From a virus, in the IMG/VR virus record IMGVR_UViG_3300032308_000668, positions 1 to 42,889 of that record: 42,889 bases of DNA. One strand, written 5' to 3'. Under the pieces are notes generated by a model. That model was given only the letters and a program-made list of their open reading frames with translations, searched no databases and had not been told where the DNA came from. Below are positions 17,954 to 25,878 of the stretch, in pieces. The stretch's first letter is position 1; each line of letters begins with the position of its first letter. The position numbers were made by a program, and so were the translations under genes.

Positions 17954-19515
17954 TCTTCTAACTCCTCCTTATATAAATCAACTAGTTTACTGTGTAAATC
18001 AACTTTTCCTTGCAACATCCTGTACATCCTTTTCTCTACTTCAGATCCCTGTAAATGAACTACAGTCATCTTATTCTGTTGTCCTACACGATCCATACGG
18101 GCAATACACTGTAGGTAAGTTTCAACACTTAATACTGGAGACCAAAACACAACCGTATTTGCTGCAGTTAGCGTCACTCCGTGAGAAGCGGCTTGTGGTT
18201 GTATGATTAAAACTCTTGGGTCTTCAACTGTTTGAAACCTATTAATAATATTAGCTCGTTGGGTTGCGGTTACAGCTCCATTAATAACTTCAGCCATAAT
18301 GCCCTTATCATGCATGAACCTAGCTAACACTTCAATCGTATGTCTATAAGGCACAAACACAATTATTTTATGTTCTGTCTCATCAATTACTTCCATCAAC
18401 GCAGATAGACGCGGTGATATATCAAACTCAACAACTTCTTTTTTATCTGTGTAGACTGCGCCTCCTGATATTTGTAATAGCTTGTTAAGGTTGGCCGCAG
18501 CATTGACCGTGCTGATCTGTTCTCCTGCAGCTTGAATAAGCATCTCGTCTTTAAGTAACTTATAATATTTTTGTACCTGTGCTGTTAAAGGTATGTCTCG
18601 TGTTTGATACATGACGTCAGGTAAATCTAAGCAATCATTCTTAGCAAATCGTATCGCAGGTTTCAATGCTTTAAATACTTCATCTTTAGCGTTAGCTTTT
18701 GGTAACCATTTAAACCTTGACTTCTGATACATAACCTTGTCGCGCCATGCTGCTGAAAATTTAGGCACACGTTGTGGACATACTAATCTAGCTAGACCGA
18801 ATGCATCGACTGGAGACTGAGATGCTGGTGTACCTGTTAACATCCATAGTCTTGTTTCAGGTTTTAATATTTTAGCTAGCGTCTTCCAGCGAGTTGTAGA
18901 AGGACTCTTATATGCGTTAGCTTCATCAATCACGATCAGATCGAATCCACCTTTTTCTATATCTTCTCTGACAACGCCTACACCATCGTAATTAATAATA
19001 ATAAATTCATACGCGCTGTTAATAATCTTTTTACGTTTCTCGGCAGTACCATGTGCAACACTAACCGAACGATGCATGCACGTGTTGTATACGTCGCCTT
19101 GCCACGCAGAATACATAATAGATAAAGGGCATATAATAAGAACCCGTTTGACTTTACCTAGCGACATTAGATAATCAGCTGCCCAAAGTACTGACGATGT
19201 TTTTCCTGTACCGGCTTCGTTGAAACAAAATGCTCTGTGATTGATACTTAAAAATTCTGCAGTAACTTTTTGGTGGTCGAACGGCGTATATAATCCTGAC
19301 CATTTATAATCACGGGACATAGGTGAAGGTAAATTATTTCTAAACGAAACAATCTGGTTTAACCGAGTCATCTCATCGACGCCCCAATACACCATCATCT
19401 CAGTAAGATTACCTGAATGATTGACAACTTCTGATTTTTCTATATTGCTTGTGATATGTGGAACGATGTGTTCCGGCACGGTAATTTGCAGTGCAGTGTT
19501 TTCTATAATTTGCAT
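17950..19515 (-). CDS. SNF2-type superfamily 2 helicase
   Basis: This 521-aa protein carries the full set of SF2/SNF2 motifs: Walker A NEAGTGKT (101-106), motif II VIDEANAYK (D197, E198), motif III LTGTP (226-230), and a C-terminal motif VI QCIARMDRVGQ with the Arg finger pattern. Motif II reads DEAN instead of DEAH. It would translocate on or remodel DNA during phage replication or recombination. It is the first gene after a strong promoter at 19553-19581, with AAGGA just before the ATG, and heads the cluster helicase, coiled-coil protein, SSB candidate, HTH protein, primase. Confidence 0.92.
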   Translation of the reverse strand: MQIIENTALQITVPEHIVPHITSNIEKSEVVNHSGNLTEMMVYWGVDEMTRLNQIVSFRNNLPSPMSRDYKWSGLYTPFDHQKVTAEFLSINHRAFCFNEAGTGKTSSVLWAADYLMSLGKVKRVLIICPLSIMYSAWQGDVYNTCMHRSVSVAHGTAEKRKKIINSAYEFIIINYDGVGVVREDIEKGGFDLIVIDEANAYKSPSTTRWKTLAKILKPETRLWMLTGTPASQSPVDAFGLARLVCPQRVPKFSAAWRDKVMYQKSRFKWLPKANAKDEVFKALKPAIRFAKNDCLDLPDVMYQTRDIPLTAQVQKYYKLLKDEMLIQAAGEQISTVNAAANLNKLLQISGGAVYTDKKEVVEFDISPRLSALMEVIDETEHKIIVFVPYRHTIEVLARFMHDKGIMAEVINGAVTATQRANIINRFQTVEDPRVLIIQPQAASHGVTLTAANTVVFWSPVLSVETYLQCIARMDRVGQQNKMTVVHLQGSEVEKRMYRMLQGKVDLHSKLVDLYKEELEE

Positions 19516-19529
19516 ACTATCCTTAGACT

Positions 19530-19546
19530 AAGTCTCACCGAGACTT
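19530..19546 (-). promoter_or_regulatory. Leader hairpin of helicase transcript
   Basis: AAGTCTC and GAGACTT (7 bp) flank a three-base loop between the promoter at 19553-19581 and the helicase start. No T-run follows, so it is not a terminator. It could stabilise the mRNA 5' end or be an operator. Confidence 0.45.
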
Positions 19547-19552
19547 TTCATA

Positions 19553-19581
19553 ACTATAAACTAGGTCTTGACTGATGTCAA
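19553..19581 (-). promoter_or_regulatory. Sigma-70-type promoter of the helicase-primase operon
   Basis: On the minus strand TTGACA (19581-19576), a 17-base spacer and TATAGT (19558-19553) match the -35 and -10 consensus at 11 of 12 positions. The site lies about 40 bases upstream of the helicase start and downstream of the basic-protein gene. The host RNA polymerase should read it early in infection. Confidence 0.8.
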
Positions 19582-19592
19582 GTAAAACTTAA

Positions 19593-19907
19593 CTATCTTT
19601 TCTTACGTTCTTTCTTACTTACTTCTGAAACTAAATTACCTTTTGAATCCCGTTTGAATGAACGGTTTTTTGAAGCAGACTGAATACGGACGCCGTCCTT
19701 ATTAGATCCACCTTTGTCAAGAGCTTTGACATGAGCTACATCTTTACCTTCTCTAGCATCGGCTTTACCGTTGCCATTAGTGTCCTTACCTTTTTTATCT
19801 AGCGTACGACGAGCACGTTGTCTTTCCATGCGACGATCGTGTTCACCACGTTTCTTCTCCATGTCGTATTCGTGTTTGTAGGGTCTAGGTTTTGTAGTAT
19901 AAGGCAT
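19593..19907 (-). CDS. Small highly basic protein, HNH-remnant-like
   Basis: This 104-aa protein is very rich in Lys and Arg. It begins MPYTTKPRPYKHEYDMEKKRG, has an Arg-rich stretch (RRMERQRARRTLDKKGK) and an HNH-like tail pattern (DVAHVKALDKGGSN, then SASKNRSFKRDSKGN). I recall similar small basic proteins in phage replication regions, some annotated as HNH endonucleases. Here the second catalytic His is not evident, so activity is uncertain; a nucleic-acid-binding structural role is possible. It lies 12 bases downstream of the Cas4-like gene and just upstream of the helicase promoter. Confidence 0.65.
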   Translation of the reverse strand: MPYTTKPRPYKHEYDMEKKRGEHDRRMERQRARRTLDKKGKDTNGNGKADAREGKDVAHVKALDKGGSNKDGVRIQSASKNRSFKRDSKGNLVSEVSKKERKKR

Positions 19908-19919
19908 AGGTGTATTATA

Positions 19920-20576
19920 TCATCCTCTATTGAAGTCACAACTCTTTACTGGACAATATTTACAAAGAGGTGTAGGGTTTGGTGGCCATACATTATTGTC
20001 ATATGAGTTATCTAATCTACCAAGTGGGCCATCAAACTTAGCCCAAGATTTATCTAGTTCTTCCCTTGTGTATTCTTCTGTGACAAAAGAACCGTGCATT
20101 ACAAATAATAACCCTGCTTTAATCTTGTTGACATTTGGAAAATGTGCGAATGTCATAAGTGACATCAGTCTTAATTGTTTAGGATCGGGATACTTACTAC
20201 TGCCTGTTTTATAATCAACAATAAAAGCATAGTCGCCATCTACAATAAGCAAGTCAACGATACCTCGCACCCAACGGTTTGAATCTGCAAAATCACACGG
20301 AGTTTTATCTCTGAATAAAGCCATCTCATACTCTGGATATTTTTCACCAGGGATATCTATAAGTGCATCTGCTGCGGGTTTGAATCTAAGATAATTAACT
20401 GCAAGTTCTTTACCATCTTTAACATAGTCTTCTAAAGCTTTATGAACTTCTGTTCCATAGATCATTTGTTCTGAAGGAATGACCGTATAGTTCTGTGCAA
20501 CTCTTATTTCATAATACTTCTTAGGGCAATTCTCATATTCTTTTAACGCCGAGTAAGACCATGTGTATTGAGCCAT
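19920..20576 (-). CDS. Cas4/RecB-like PD-(D/E)XK exonuclease with Fe-S cysteines
   Basis: This 218-aa nuclease has all family landmarks: SYSALKEYENCPKKYY with C17, GTEVHKALE with H45, GIVDLL with D108, FIVDYKTGS with D121 and K123, QLRL, and a C-terminal cysteine triad C205, C208, C213. The four cysteines would hold a 4Fe-4S cluster as in Cas4 and AddB. It is expected to resect DNA ends for recombination-linked replication, working with the SNF2 helicase. The ATG overlaps the stop of the 73-aa gene (TAATG). No cas1 or CRISPR is nearby, so it is a stand-alone phage nuclease. Confidence 0.9.
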   Translation of the reverse strand: MAQYTWSYSALKEYENCPKKYYEIRVAQNYTVIPSEQMIYGTEVHKALEDYVKDGKELAVNYLRFKPAADALIDIPGEKYPEYEMALFRDKTPCDFADSNRWVRGIVDLLIVDGDYAFIVDYKTGSSKYPDPKQLRLMSLMTFAHFPNVNKIKAGLLFVMHGSFVTEEYTREELDKSWAKFDGPLGRLDNSYDNNVWPPNPTPLCKYCPVKSCDFNRG

Positions 20577-20797
20577 TATTTTTTATCTACTTTCTGAACG
20601 TTCCCCGTCGATTTATTAAGTTCGTACTCAGGTAATACTTCTTTTCCTACGGGTTTCATTTGATCCCATTCTTTATCTACAGGTAATTCTTCTTTTTTCT
20701 TCCTAAAGATTAAGTCAAAATTCTTTTCAAACATTTCATTGTTAGGTTTGGACTGCATCCAATCTCCTGTGACATCATTTCTTGCTGTCTTTTTCAT
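20576..20797 (-). CDS. Small conserved phage protein (KKTARNDVTGD family)
   Basis: This is a 73-aa hydrophilic protein. The start MKKTARNDVTGDWMQSKPNN followed by FEKNFDLIFRKKK resembles a short protein I have seen in many podovirus-like phages, always next to replication genes and without known function. It is followed by the Cas4-like nuclease with a one-base overlap. There is no membrane segment and no Cys. The ATG has GGAG 12-15 bases upstream within the preceding short ORF. Confidence 0.75.
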   Translation of the reverse strand: MKKTARNDVTGDWMQSKPNNEMFEKNFDLIFRKKKEELPVDKEWDQMKPVGKEVLPEYELNKSTGNVQKVDKK

Positions 20798-20891
20798 TCC
20801 ATTTCTCCGCTAATATAATTATATAAAGGGCCCACCAAATCCAATGAGCCTCGAATCTATATAAACTAAATGCTACTAATAATTCTAACAT
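20775..20891 (-). CDS. Probable 38-aa membrane peptide
   Basis: This short ORF starts at ATG 20891, one base after the stop of the oxygenase gene, and overlaps the next gene by 23 bases. It encodes a hydrophobic, Trp-rich helix (MLELLVAFSLYRFEAHWIWW then ALYIIILAEKW) with a basic tail, as in small single-span phage proteins. It fills the otherwise empty gap 20798-20892. No good ribosome site is visible before the ATG, so expression would depend on re-initiation after the oxygenase stop. Supported by composition and fit only. Confidence 0.45.
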   Translation of the reverse strand: MLELLVAFSLYRFEAHWIWWALYIIILAEKWNEKDSKK

Positions 20892-20892
20892 G

Positions 20893-22032
20893 TTATTTAA
20901 AGTATGGGCCAACCATCCAAGTTACAATAGAGTATCTCACGCCTTTAGTTATAGGCTCAACACCATGCGGCATAAACGATGGGAATATTATCACAGTGCC
21001 TTTCTTTTGTTCAGGATATATTCTTTCGTGACCATTAGCTATGTAAAACTTACCACCTTCAAAGTCATCATTTAAAAATACTAATATAGTTAATTTTCTT
21101 GTTTCGTTTGAATGTTGGTGAAATGTATCTACATGAGTCTCATACTTACCTTTAACATCATACATTAAAAACTCAGATTGATTAGAGTGAGTTATATCAT
21201 ATTTCCATATATCATGATTTACATTTAATCCTATTGCTGTAAGTGTTGCTCCAATACCTGCATATAAAGGCAACTGTAATCGTTGAACGTTTCTAATATC
21301 TAAATTAATTGTGCCTTCGCCACCGCCAATAGAAGGAGGTAGTTTATCTACTTCAGGTTTAGAATATTCTTGAATAAGTTTGTCACAAAAGGCTTCAGAT
21401 ACTGCATCACGAACAGCGTAGCAATCTTCAATAGTTTGATTTGTTTGTCCGCCTTCTGTTTTACTTAAACCCAATGACTCACGCTTATCATATTTCCATT
21501 CAGCATGAGGACCATCCTGATCTACATAATGTAAGAATACTTGAGCCTGCCATTTGCCTTCTTTATAAGCTTCTCTCCAATGATATATGTCACATCCTCT
21601 ATACATGACGGCATCGCCAATCTCCATCTTAACTTCTGTCGCATTAGACTTATCTTCGTTAGCGCCCATATAGATAGGCCATACATCACCTTCAAAATCT
21701 AGTGTAAGAGTGGCTGATATTTCACAAGCTGGCCTATCTCTGTGAAGCTTTAATTCTTCATCTTGGGCGTTATAAAGTCGCGCATATGAATAAGTAGGAA
21801 ATAGTTTTAATCCACTTGCATTTTCAAAATGTGGTAATAATTGTTCTAATAAACTATCAAAAGTTACTGTGCCGTGTATGGCTTCAGACTTAGGACATTG
21901 TTCATCTTTAACTGTTTTCTTTTGGTCGACTAACCTTTTAAGTTCTCTTGTTAATTCTTTGCATGAGTCTTTGTGTAAGAAGTCTTTTAAATGTACATAG
22001 CCTTTTTCTTTAAATTCTTGAACTGTGCTCAT
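20893..22032 (-). CDS. Protein with two tandem 2OG-Fe(II) oxygenase domains
   Basis: In this 379-aa protein the C-terminal half is a classical prolyl-4-hydroxylase-like dioxygenase: H300-x-D302 (YETHVDTFH), LTILVFLNDDFEGGKF, H356 (MPHGVEP) and R366, ten residues after the second His, for 2-oxoglutarate. The N-terminal half has the same order: H97-x-D99 (LHRDRP), a strand block (ISATLTLDFEG), GDAVMYRG and H151, with K160 in the place of the Arg. It therefore appears to be a double oxygenase, possibly with one divergent domain. Such enzymes hydroxylate proteins or modified bases; the target is unknown. It overlaps the nuclease gene upstream by 23 bases. Confidence 0.85.
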   Translation of the reverse strand: MSTVQEFKEKGYVHLKDFLHKDSCKELTRELKRLVDQKKTVKDEQCPKSEAIHGTVTFDSLLEQLLPHFENASGLKLFPTYSYARLYNAQDEELKLHRDRPACEISATLTLDFEGDVWPIYMGANEDKSNATEVKMEIGDAVMYRGCDIYHWREAYKEGKWQAQVFLHYVDQDGPHAEWKYDKRESLGLSKTEGGQTNQTIEDCYAVRDAVSEAFCDKLIQEYSKPEVDKLPPSIGGGEGTINLDIRNVQRLQLPLYAGIGATLTAIGLNVNHDIWKYDITHSNQSEFLMYDVKGKYETHVDTFHQHSNETRKLTILVFLNDDFEGGKFYIANGHERIYPEQKKGTVIIFPSFMPHGVEPITKGVRYSIVTWMVGPYFK

Positions 22033-22633
22033 GCTTCTTCCTTCTATATATTCTTAATGGTGTACGAGTTTTTTTAGATCCAGTTGTAGTGACTATGTTA
22101 ACACGATTCGGGTTAAATCCCTCTTCTGCCCAGAACATACTACCTCTTAAGGCAAAGAATGCGTTGTGCAATGCTATTTCTTTTCCATACCTATAACTAA
22201 ATCCCATAATGCCTACGTTAAATCTGCCCCCAAATATATTGGCTGCCGATATTCCTGATAAGCGAGATCCGCCTACATATAATTCAGAGCGATTAAAATT
22301 ATCTACGAGTGGCCCTATAAATACTGGCGCTTGAAGTTCTCTTGCGTATGCACCTGCCTGTTCTACATAGCCTGCTAATTCAGTGGCTTTTGTGTTATAA
22401 CTTAATTGTTTTTTGCATTCGATACCAAAGAAAATATAGCCATCTTCATATGGCGCTTTAACATAGAAGTCAATGTATTTTCCTATACTTTTTATCTCAT
22501 ACTCTTGTATAAAATCCCAACCAACTTCAGACAAAAAATGTAATATAACTTTTGTAGCGTCAACTTCTGTCTCGGTTATTTGTTCCGCCCAACGTTTACA
22601 CTGCTGAAAATAATATTCTCTAGCACTCGCCAT
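22010..22633 (-). CDS. PD-(D/E)XK nuclease-like protein
   Basis: This is a 207-aa protein from the ATG at 22633, chosen as the start closest to the polymerase stop; ATGs at 22645 and 22657 in the same frame are alternatives. The core reads YIDFYVKAPYEDGYIFFGIECKKQL, giving the D-(10-20)-E-x-K pattern of restriction-like nucleases, preceded by a helix with the expected Glu. The C-terminus is basic (KKTRTPLRIYRRKKHEHSS). It overlaps both the DNA polymerase and the oxygenase genes. A Holliday-junction or recombination nuclease, or degradation of host DNA, are all possible. Confidence 0.65.
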   Translation of the reverse strand: MASAREYYFQQCKRWAEQITETEVDATKVILHFLSEVGWDFIQEYEIKSIGKYIDFYVKAPYEDGYIFFGIECKKQLSYNTKATELAGYVEQAGAYARELQAPVFIGPLVDNFNRSELYVGGSRLSGISAANIFGGRFNVGIMGFSYRYGKEIALHNAFFALRGSMFWAEEGFNPNRVNIVTTTGSKKTRTPLRIYRRKKHEHSSRI

Positions 22634-24479
22634 AACTTGCCCCATGATGTGCTTCACACGCTACAGGTAGCCCGGTTGCCCACAAAGGAGGAGAAGACAT
22701 AGTGGACATTATGAAGGAGAGAGCTTCATCCACTTCTGTCTCAAGGACAACGCAGACTACCGCATCGTGAACAGTAAGCACGGGTCTGTATTTTTTATTA
22801 ATTTCTAGCATCTGTTCGCCGACAATGATGCGAGCCAAAGCTTGAATCACGTTCTCAACAACTGATCCACCCCAAATAGAAATCATACCGCGTCTAGACT
22901 TATAAATATATTTAGATTTAGATTCTGAAATATCCCATGTGAGACCTGGATAGTAGATATAAAGTCCGTTCGGTAATCGTATGCCTTTCGGTGTGACAAG
23001 TAAAGCGTTGCGGGCGTCTAGATAATAGGGTTCTTTACCACTAGGCCATGCGGACATATCTCGTAATGCCTCATCGCATGTCTTCCATAATTGAATCACC
23101 TTGTCATTAACTTCTCTATAAACTTTAACAAGCCGTTGGCATTCACTTTCATCAAGGTTTAATCCTGTTGCAATCTTTAGTGTTTGTTGTAGCTTACTCC
23201 ACCCTGTGCCATATCCTAAACCTAGAATACAAGTCTTACCCACTGCGCGTTCTGTCGTATCTTTCTTAGTGATAGGTCTACCATAAACTTTGGATGCAAA
23301 CTCTGAATAAACATCACGGCCTTCTCTATACCACTCGACGACATCGTCCTGTCCTGCAAGCCATACTAAAACTCTAGCCTCAATTTGTGATGAGTCAGAA
23401 TTAATAACAACGTGATCTTCCGGTGCGATGACTGCGTTCTTTAGTGCTTTCTTTTTCTTGTCCCTAGCGGGTAAGTTTTGGAAGTTAACCTTGTCTGATC
23501 CTGCCCATCGTCCTGTGTGTGCGCCATAGTATTTAAGTGGGATAGGTAGTTTGCCTTTATTCCTAGCACCAATACCAATGAATCTTTCAATACGGGATTC
23601 TTCTATCGTTGACTTAGTACCCAGCCGAACGCGACAAAGTTCTTGAATGAATGGGTCTTCGTGTTCAGTTAATTCTAAAAACCCTGTGTCACCTTTTGCT
23701 AATGCATACGTTTCTTTATCGGTCGTTGGACTAATCTTTGTAGGCGGTGTAATACCAAGCTCTATCAATAGCTCAGCAAATTGTTTATTAGATGCTAACT
23801 TAGCGCGGACACACTCTTCGGTATCACACTCTAATCTTTTCATGAGACCTTGTAATAGCTGAGACTTCTCTGCTTGAATGTCATCTAGTCTATCTTGTAG
23901 TAACGCATCGTCGACTTCCAAGACAGGCTCGGTATACATGCGTAATGTTAAGTCGATGAGTTTAACTTCGTTCTCTGGGAAATCAGGTGCTAGTATCTGG
24001 AATAATTTGTGGGTAAGTTCTGTATCGTTCTTACAATACTCACCATATTGAGCGAGGTCTTGCGATGTAAAGTCTTCTAAACGTTTACCTTTTGCGTCAA
24101 TAACTTCTGTGCCTTTACGACCTAGATTGTATTTCTCCACAAGAAAAGCGAGGCTTCCGCCCACGTCCACACCATGTATAGCGCGTGCCATACAAAGCGT
24201 ATCCAAGTAGAGACCAGGAATGATATTATAACGGAATGAAAGAATAGCCCCATCGAACTGCGTGTTGTGGCAAAGAAGGGCAGAGTTTTTCCAATCAATG
24301 TTATCAAGTGCTTCTTTAACTTGATCCCCTGTATACCACTTGGCTTCACTCTGATCAATCTTAATACTGACGCCGATGACTTGGAATCTCTCATCCTTTA
24401 TGTATTCCTCTGTAGTTAACCCTGAAAGAGAAAAACCTACGTCGTAGTAGGTCTCGAAGTCTAGTGTGACTAGTTGCAT
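22620..24479 (-). CDS. Family A DNA polymerase with 3'-5' exonuclease
   Basis: This is the 619-aa replicative polymerase. Exonuclease motifs: LDFET (D7, E9), HNTQFD (D75), and YCKND (Y147, D151). Polymerase motifs: A, NSDSSQIEARV (D361); B (O-helix), R410, K414, L418, Y422-G423; C, TVHDAVV (H570, D571). The residue equivalent to E. coli Phe762 is leucine. No 5'-3' exonuclease domain is present, as in T7-like polymerases. It overlaps the nuclease gene downstream by 14 bases. The ATG is preceded by AAAAGG. It should copy the phage genome with the primase-helicase. Confidence 0.95.
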   Translation of the reverse strand: MQLVTLDFETYYDVGFSLSGLTTEEYIKDERFQVIGVSIKIDQSEAKWYTGDQVKEALDNIDWKNSALLCHNTQFDGAILSFRYNIIPGLYLDTLCMARAIHGVDVGGSLAFLVEKYNLGRKGTEVIDAKGKRLEDFTSQDLAQYGEYCKNDTELTHKLFQILAPDFPENEVKLIDLTLRMYTEPVLEVDDALLQDRLDDIQAEKSQLLQGLMKRLECDTEECVRAKLASNKQFAELLIELGITPPTKISPTTDKETYALAKGDTGFLELTEHEDPFIQELCRVRLGTKSTIEESRIERFIGIGARNKGKLPIPLKYYGAHTGRWAGSDKVNFQNLPARDKKKKALKNAVIAPEDHVVINSDSSQIEARVLVWLAGQDDVVEWYREGRDVYSEFASKVYGRPITKKDTTERAVGKTCILGLGYGTGWSKLQQTLKIATGLNLDESECQRLVKVYREVNDKVIQLWKTCDEALRDMSAWPSGKEPYYLDARNALLVTPKGIRLPNGLYIYYPGLTWDISESKSKYIYKSRRGMISIWGGSVVENVIQALARIIVGEQMLEINKKYRPVLTVHDAVVCVVLETEVDEALSFIMSTMSSPPLWATGLPVACEAHHGASYGEC

Positions 24480-24576
24480 GTATGCCTTTTAAAAATGGTG
24501 GGCTACTCGCGGTTATATAATAGCAAAAATACCATCACGAATTTTCATATAAATAAAGTGCTTTCGCCCATTGACT

Positions 24577-24852
24577 TTATAGTATCGACAATACTACCAC
24601 AAACGCTAAGAATAATCCAAGCATAATTCTATTAGTTAGCTTCTCATCTTTTTCTATTCTATCTTCGCTTTCATACGGTGCGCCCCATGCCTCTTTAGCC
24701 GAACGAGGTGTAGGTTTATCAACAGTATCAGGTTGAAAGAATCGCCATCCTTTTTTTGCGTTCTTCGCAAATACTCTACGTTGCCAATCTTCAAATTCTA
24801 AGATTGCTTGTCTTGCACTTGGACTAAAGTTATTTAATTTTGCGTCTGCCAC
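24577..24852 (-). CDS. Small C-terminally anchored membrane protein
   Basis: The start is GTG at 24852, with an AGGAG ribosome site six to ten bases upstream. The frame is open further upstream, but that part overlaps the zinc-finger gene. The 91-aa product has a soluble Trp/Arg-rich part (LEFEDWQRRVFAKNAKKGWRFF), an acidic-basic hinge, and one C-terminal membrane helix (IMLGLFLAFVVVLSIL). Function unknown. A tail-anchored protein between the zinc-finger and polymerase genes could tether replication to the membrane, but that is speculation. Confidence 0.7.
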   Translation of the reverse strand: MADAKLNNFSPSARQAILEFEDWQRRVFAKNAKKGWRFFQPDTVDKPTPRSAKEAWGAPYESEDRIEKDEKLTNRIMLGLFLAFVVVLSIL

Positions 24853-24865
24853 AATTTTTCTCCTC

Positions 24866-25060
24866 TTATTTTGTGTATTTTTCAAACTCGTTACGACATT
24901 CAATTGAACACCAACGTCTGTCATCTTTGACCGGCTCTTCACACCATATACAGTTCCCTGTTTGATTAGAAGGTTTTTTGATTTTACCGTGCGCATTTTT
25001 TACTCCTACATCTATCATGTGTTGCATGAAATCATTGGCGTTATCTACATCATCATTCAT
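24866..25060 (-). CDS. Small zinc-finger protein
   Basis: This 64-aa protein has a four-cysteine zinc ribbon: C37-x2-C40 (NCIWCEEPV) and C51-x3-C55 (RWCSIECRNEF). This matches the DksA/TraR-like or FCS-type treble-clef pattern common in small phage proteins. Its ATG overlaps the preceding stop (ATGA). A role in transcription modulation is possible but not shown. Confidence 0.75.
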   Translation of the reverse strand: MNDDVDNANDFMQHMIDVGVKNAHGKIKKPSNQTGNCIWCEEPVKDDRRWCSIECRNEFEKYTK

Positions 25061-25311
25061 ACCGAATACTTCATGCCTTTCCTTGATGAATTTGTTTCTG
25101 AGGTCTTACTAAAATACCCATTCCAATTTGTATTTGCTCCTTTGGGTAATGCTTTAGGTAATTTAATTAAACCTTGTTTGGCTAGTTCTCTCACTCTTGC
25201 AGCGCTTCCTGTTGCATGTAATATAATATGATTACGAGATGCGTTTGGATACTTTTCCATGTATTGATTTACTGCTTCGATCAGTTGCTCATCTGTTTTT
25301 TTGTTAATCAT
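25057..25311 (-). CDS. Small winged-helix-like protein
   Basis: This is an 84-aa protein from ATG 25311, which overlaps the stop of the 58-aa gene (TAATG) and has AGGGGAG upstream. A GTG at 25323 lies too close to that site. The sequence ASRNHIILHATGSAARVRELAKQGLI looks like the recognition part of a winged helix (ARVRELAKQGLIK). It may bind DNA; no family name can be given. Confidence 0.65.
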   Translation of the reverse strand: MINKKTDEQLIEAVNQYMEKYPNASRNHIILHATGSAARVRELAKQGLIKLPKALPKGANTNWNGYFSKTSETNSSRKGMKYSV

Positions 25312-25487
25312 TAAAACAAACACTCCCCTACTAATTTAAATAAATCTTCCTTGACTTCAATTGGTTTATCTAGTTTGACTACGTTCTTGCCTTGATCTTT
25401 GTGCCACTTAGCTTCTTTGGCTGACCATCTGTATTGACGTATAACCTCACCATCACTATCTACTACTGCGTAACTAAACGGAATCAT
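25311..25487 (-). CDS. Small protein of unknown function (58 aa)
   Basis: The product begins MIPFSYAVVDSDGEVIRQYR and ends LFKLVGECLF. It looks like a single alpha/beta unit with Lys-rich loops. Both ends overlap neighbours (ATGA at its start, TAATG at its stop), the pattern of real genes in this operon. No family recognised. Confidence 0.75.
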   Translation of the reverse strand: MIPFSYAVVDSDGEVIRQYRWSAKEAKWHKDQGKNVVKLDKPIEVKEDLFKLVGECLF

Positions 25488-25666
25488 TTAACTTCTCGTC
25501 TCGCAATCTCTTTAGCAATCTTGGCGCGCTTCTTTCCAACCTCTGTCACCTTGTCAAGCATTTCATATAACACTTTTAATGTTAGTGCCTTTAATCTATC
25601 TTTACCCGTCTTTGTTTTAAGAGGGTTTGCATGTCGTTTACTTTTGTGTATTTGTTGTGTTGCCAT
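25484..25666 (-). CDS. Small basic protein of unknown function (60 aa)
   Basis: Lys/Arg make up about a third of the residues (HKSKRHANPLKTKTGKDRLK, then KKRAKIAKEIARREVK) with a central amphipathic helix. It could bind nucleic acid. It overlaps both neighbours (TAATG upstream, ATGA downstream), and AAGGAG precedes the ATG. Confidence 0.7.
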   Translation of the reverse strand: MATQQIHKSKRHANPLKTKTGKDRLKALTLKVLYEMLDKVTEVGKKRAKIAKEIARREVK

Positions 25667-25878
25667 TAAAAACTCCTTTGTTCAAAACATTCTAGGTGCG
25701 ACTTAACATAAAAGTTAGGTCTAATCTCTTCATAGAGTTCACCTTGTATACATTTAAGATTCATCTTATATTTAGTCTGTGTATTATTATACTTCATAAT
25801 GCCCCAAGTGATACAACATCCTACAATAAGTCCTACTAATATAAATCCCGTGCCATCATATTTTTTAGAGTCCACCAT
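25666..25878 (-). CDS. Small membrane protein (70 aa)
   Basis: One transmembrane helix near the N-terminus (GFILVGLIVGCCITWGIM, about residues 11-28) is followed by a 40-residue tail with two cysteines (LKCIQGELYEEI, HLECFEQ). The topology suggests the tail is periplasmic, possibly with a disulfide. It lies just downstream of a SleB-like hydrolase and another small gene, so a spanin-like or lysis-accessory role is conceivable, without direct support. Confidence 0.65.
   Translation of the reverse strand: MVDSKKYDGTGFILVGLIVGCCITWGIMKYNNTQTKYKMNLKCIQGELYEEIRPNFYVKSHLECFEQRSF

Noticed and set aside
19920-20576. CRISPR-associated Cas4
   Set aside because: The protein is Cas4-like, but there is no repeat-spacer array or cas1/cas2 nearby; a stand-alone phage nuclease is the better reading.
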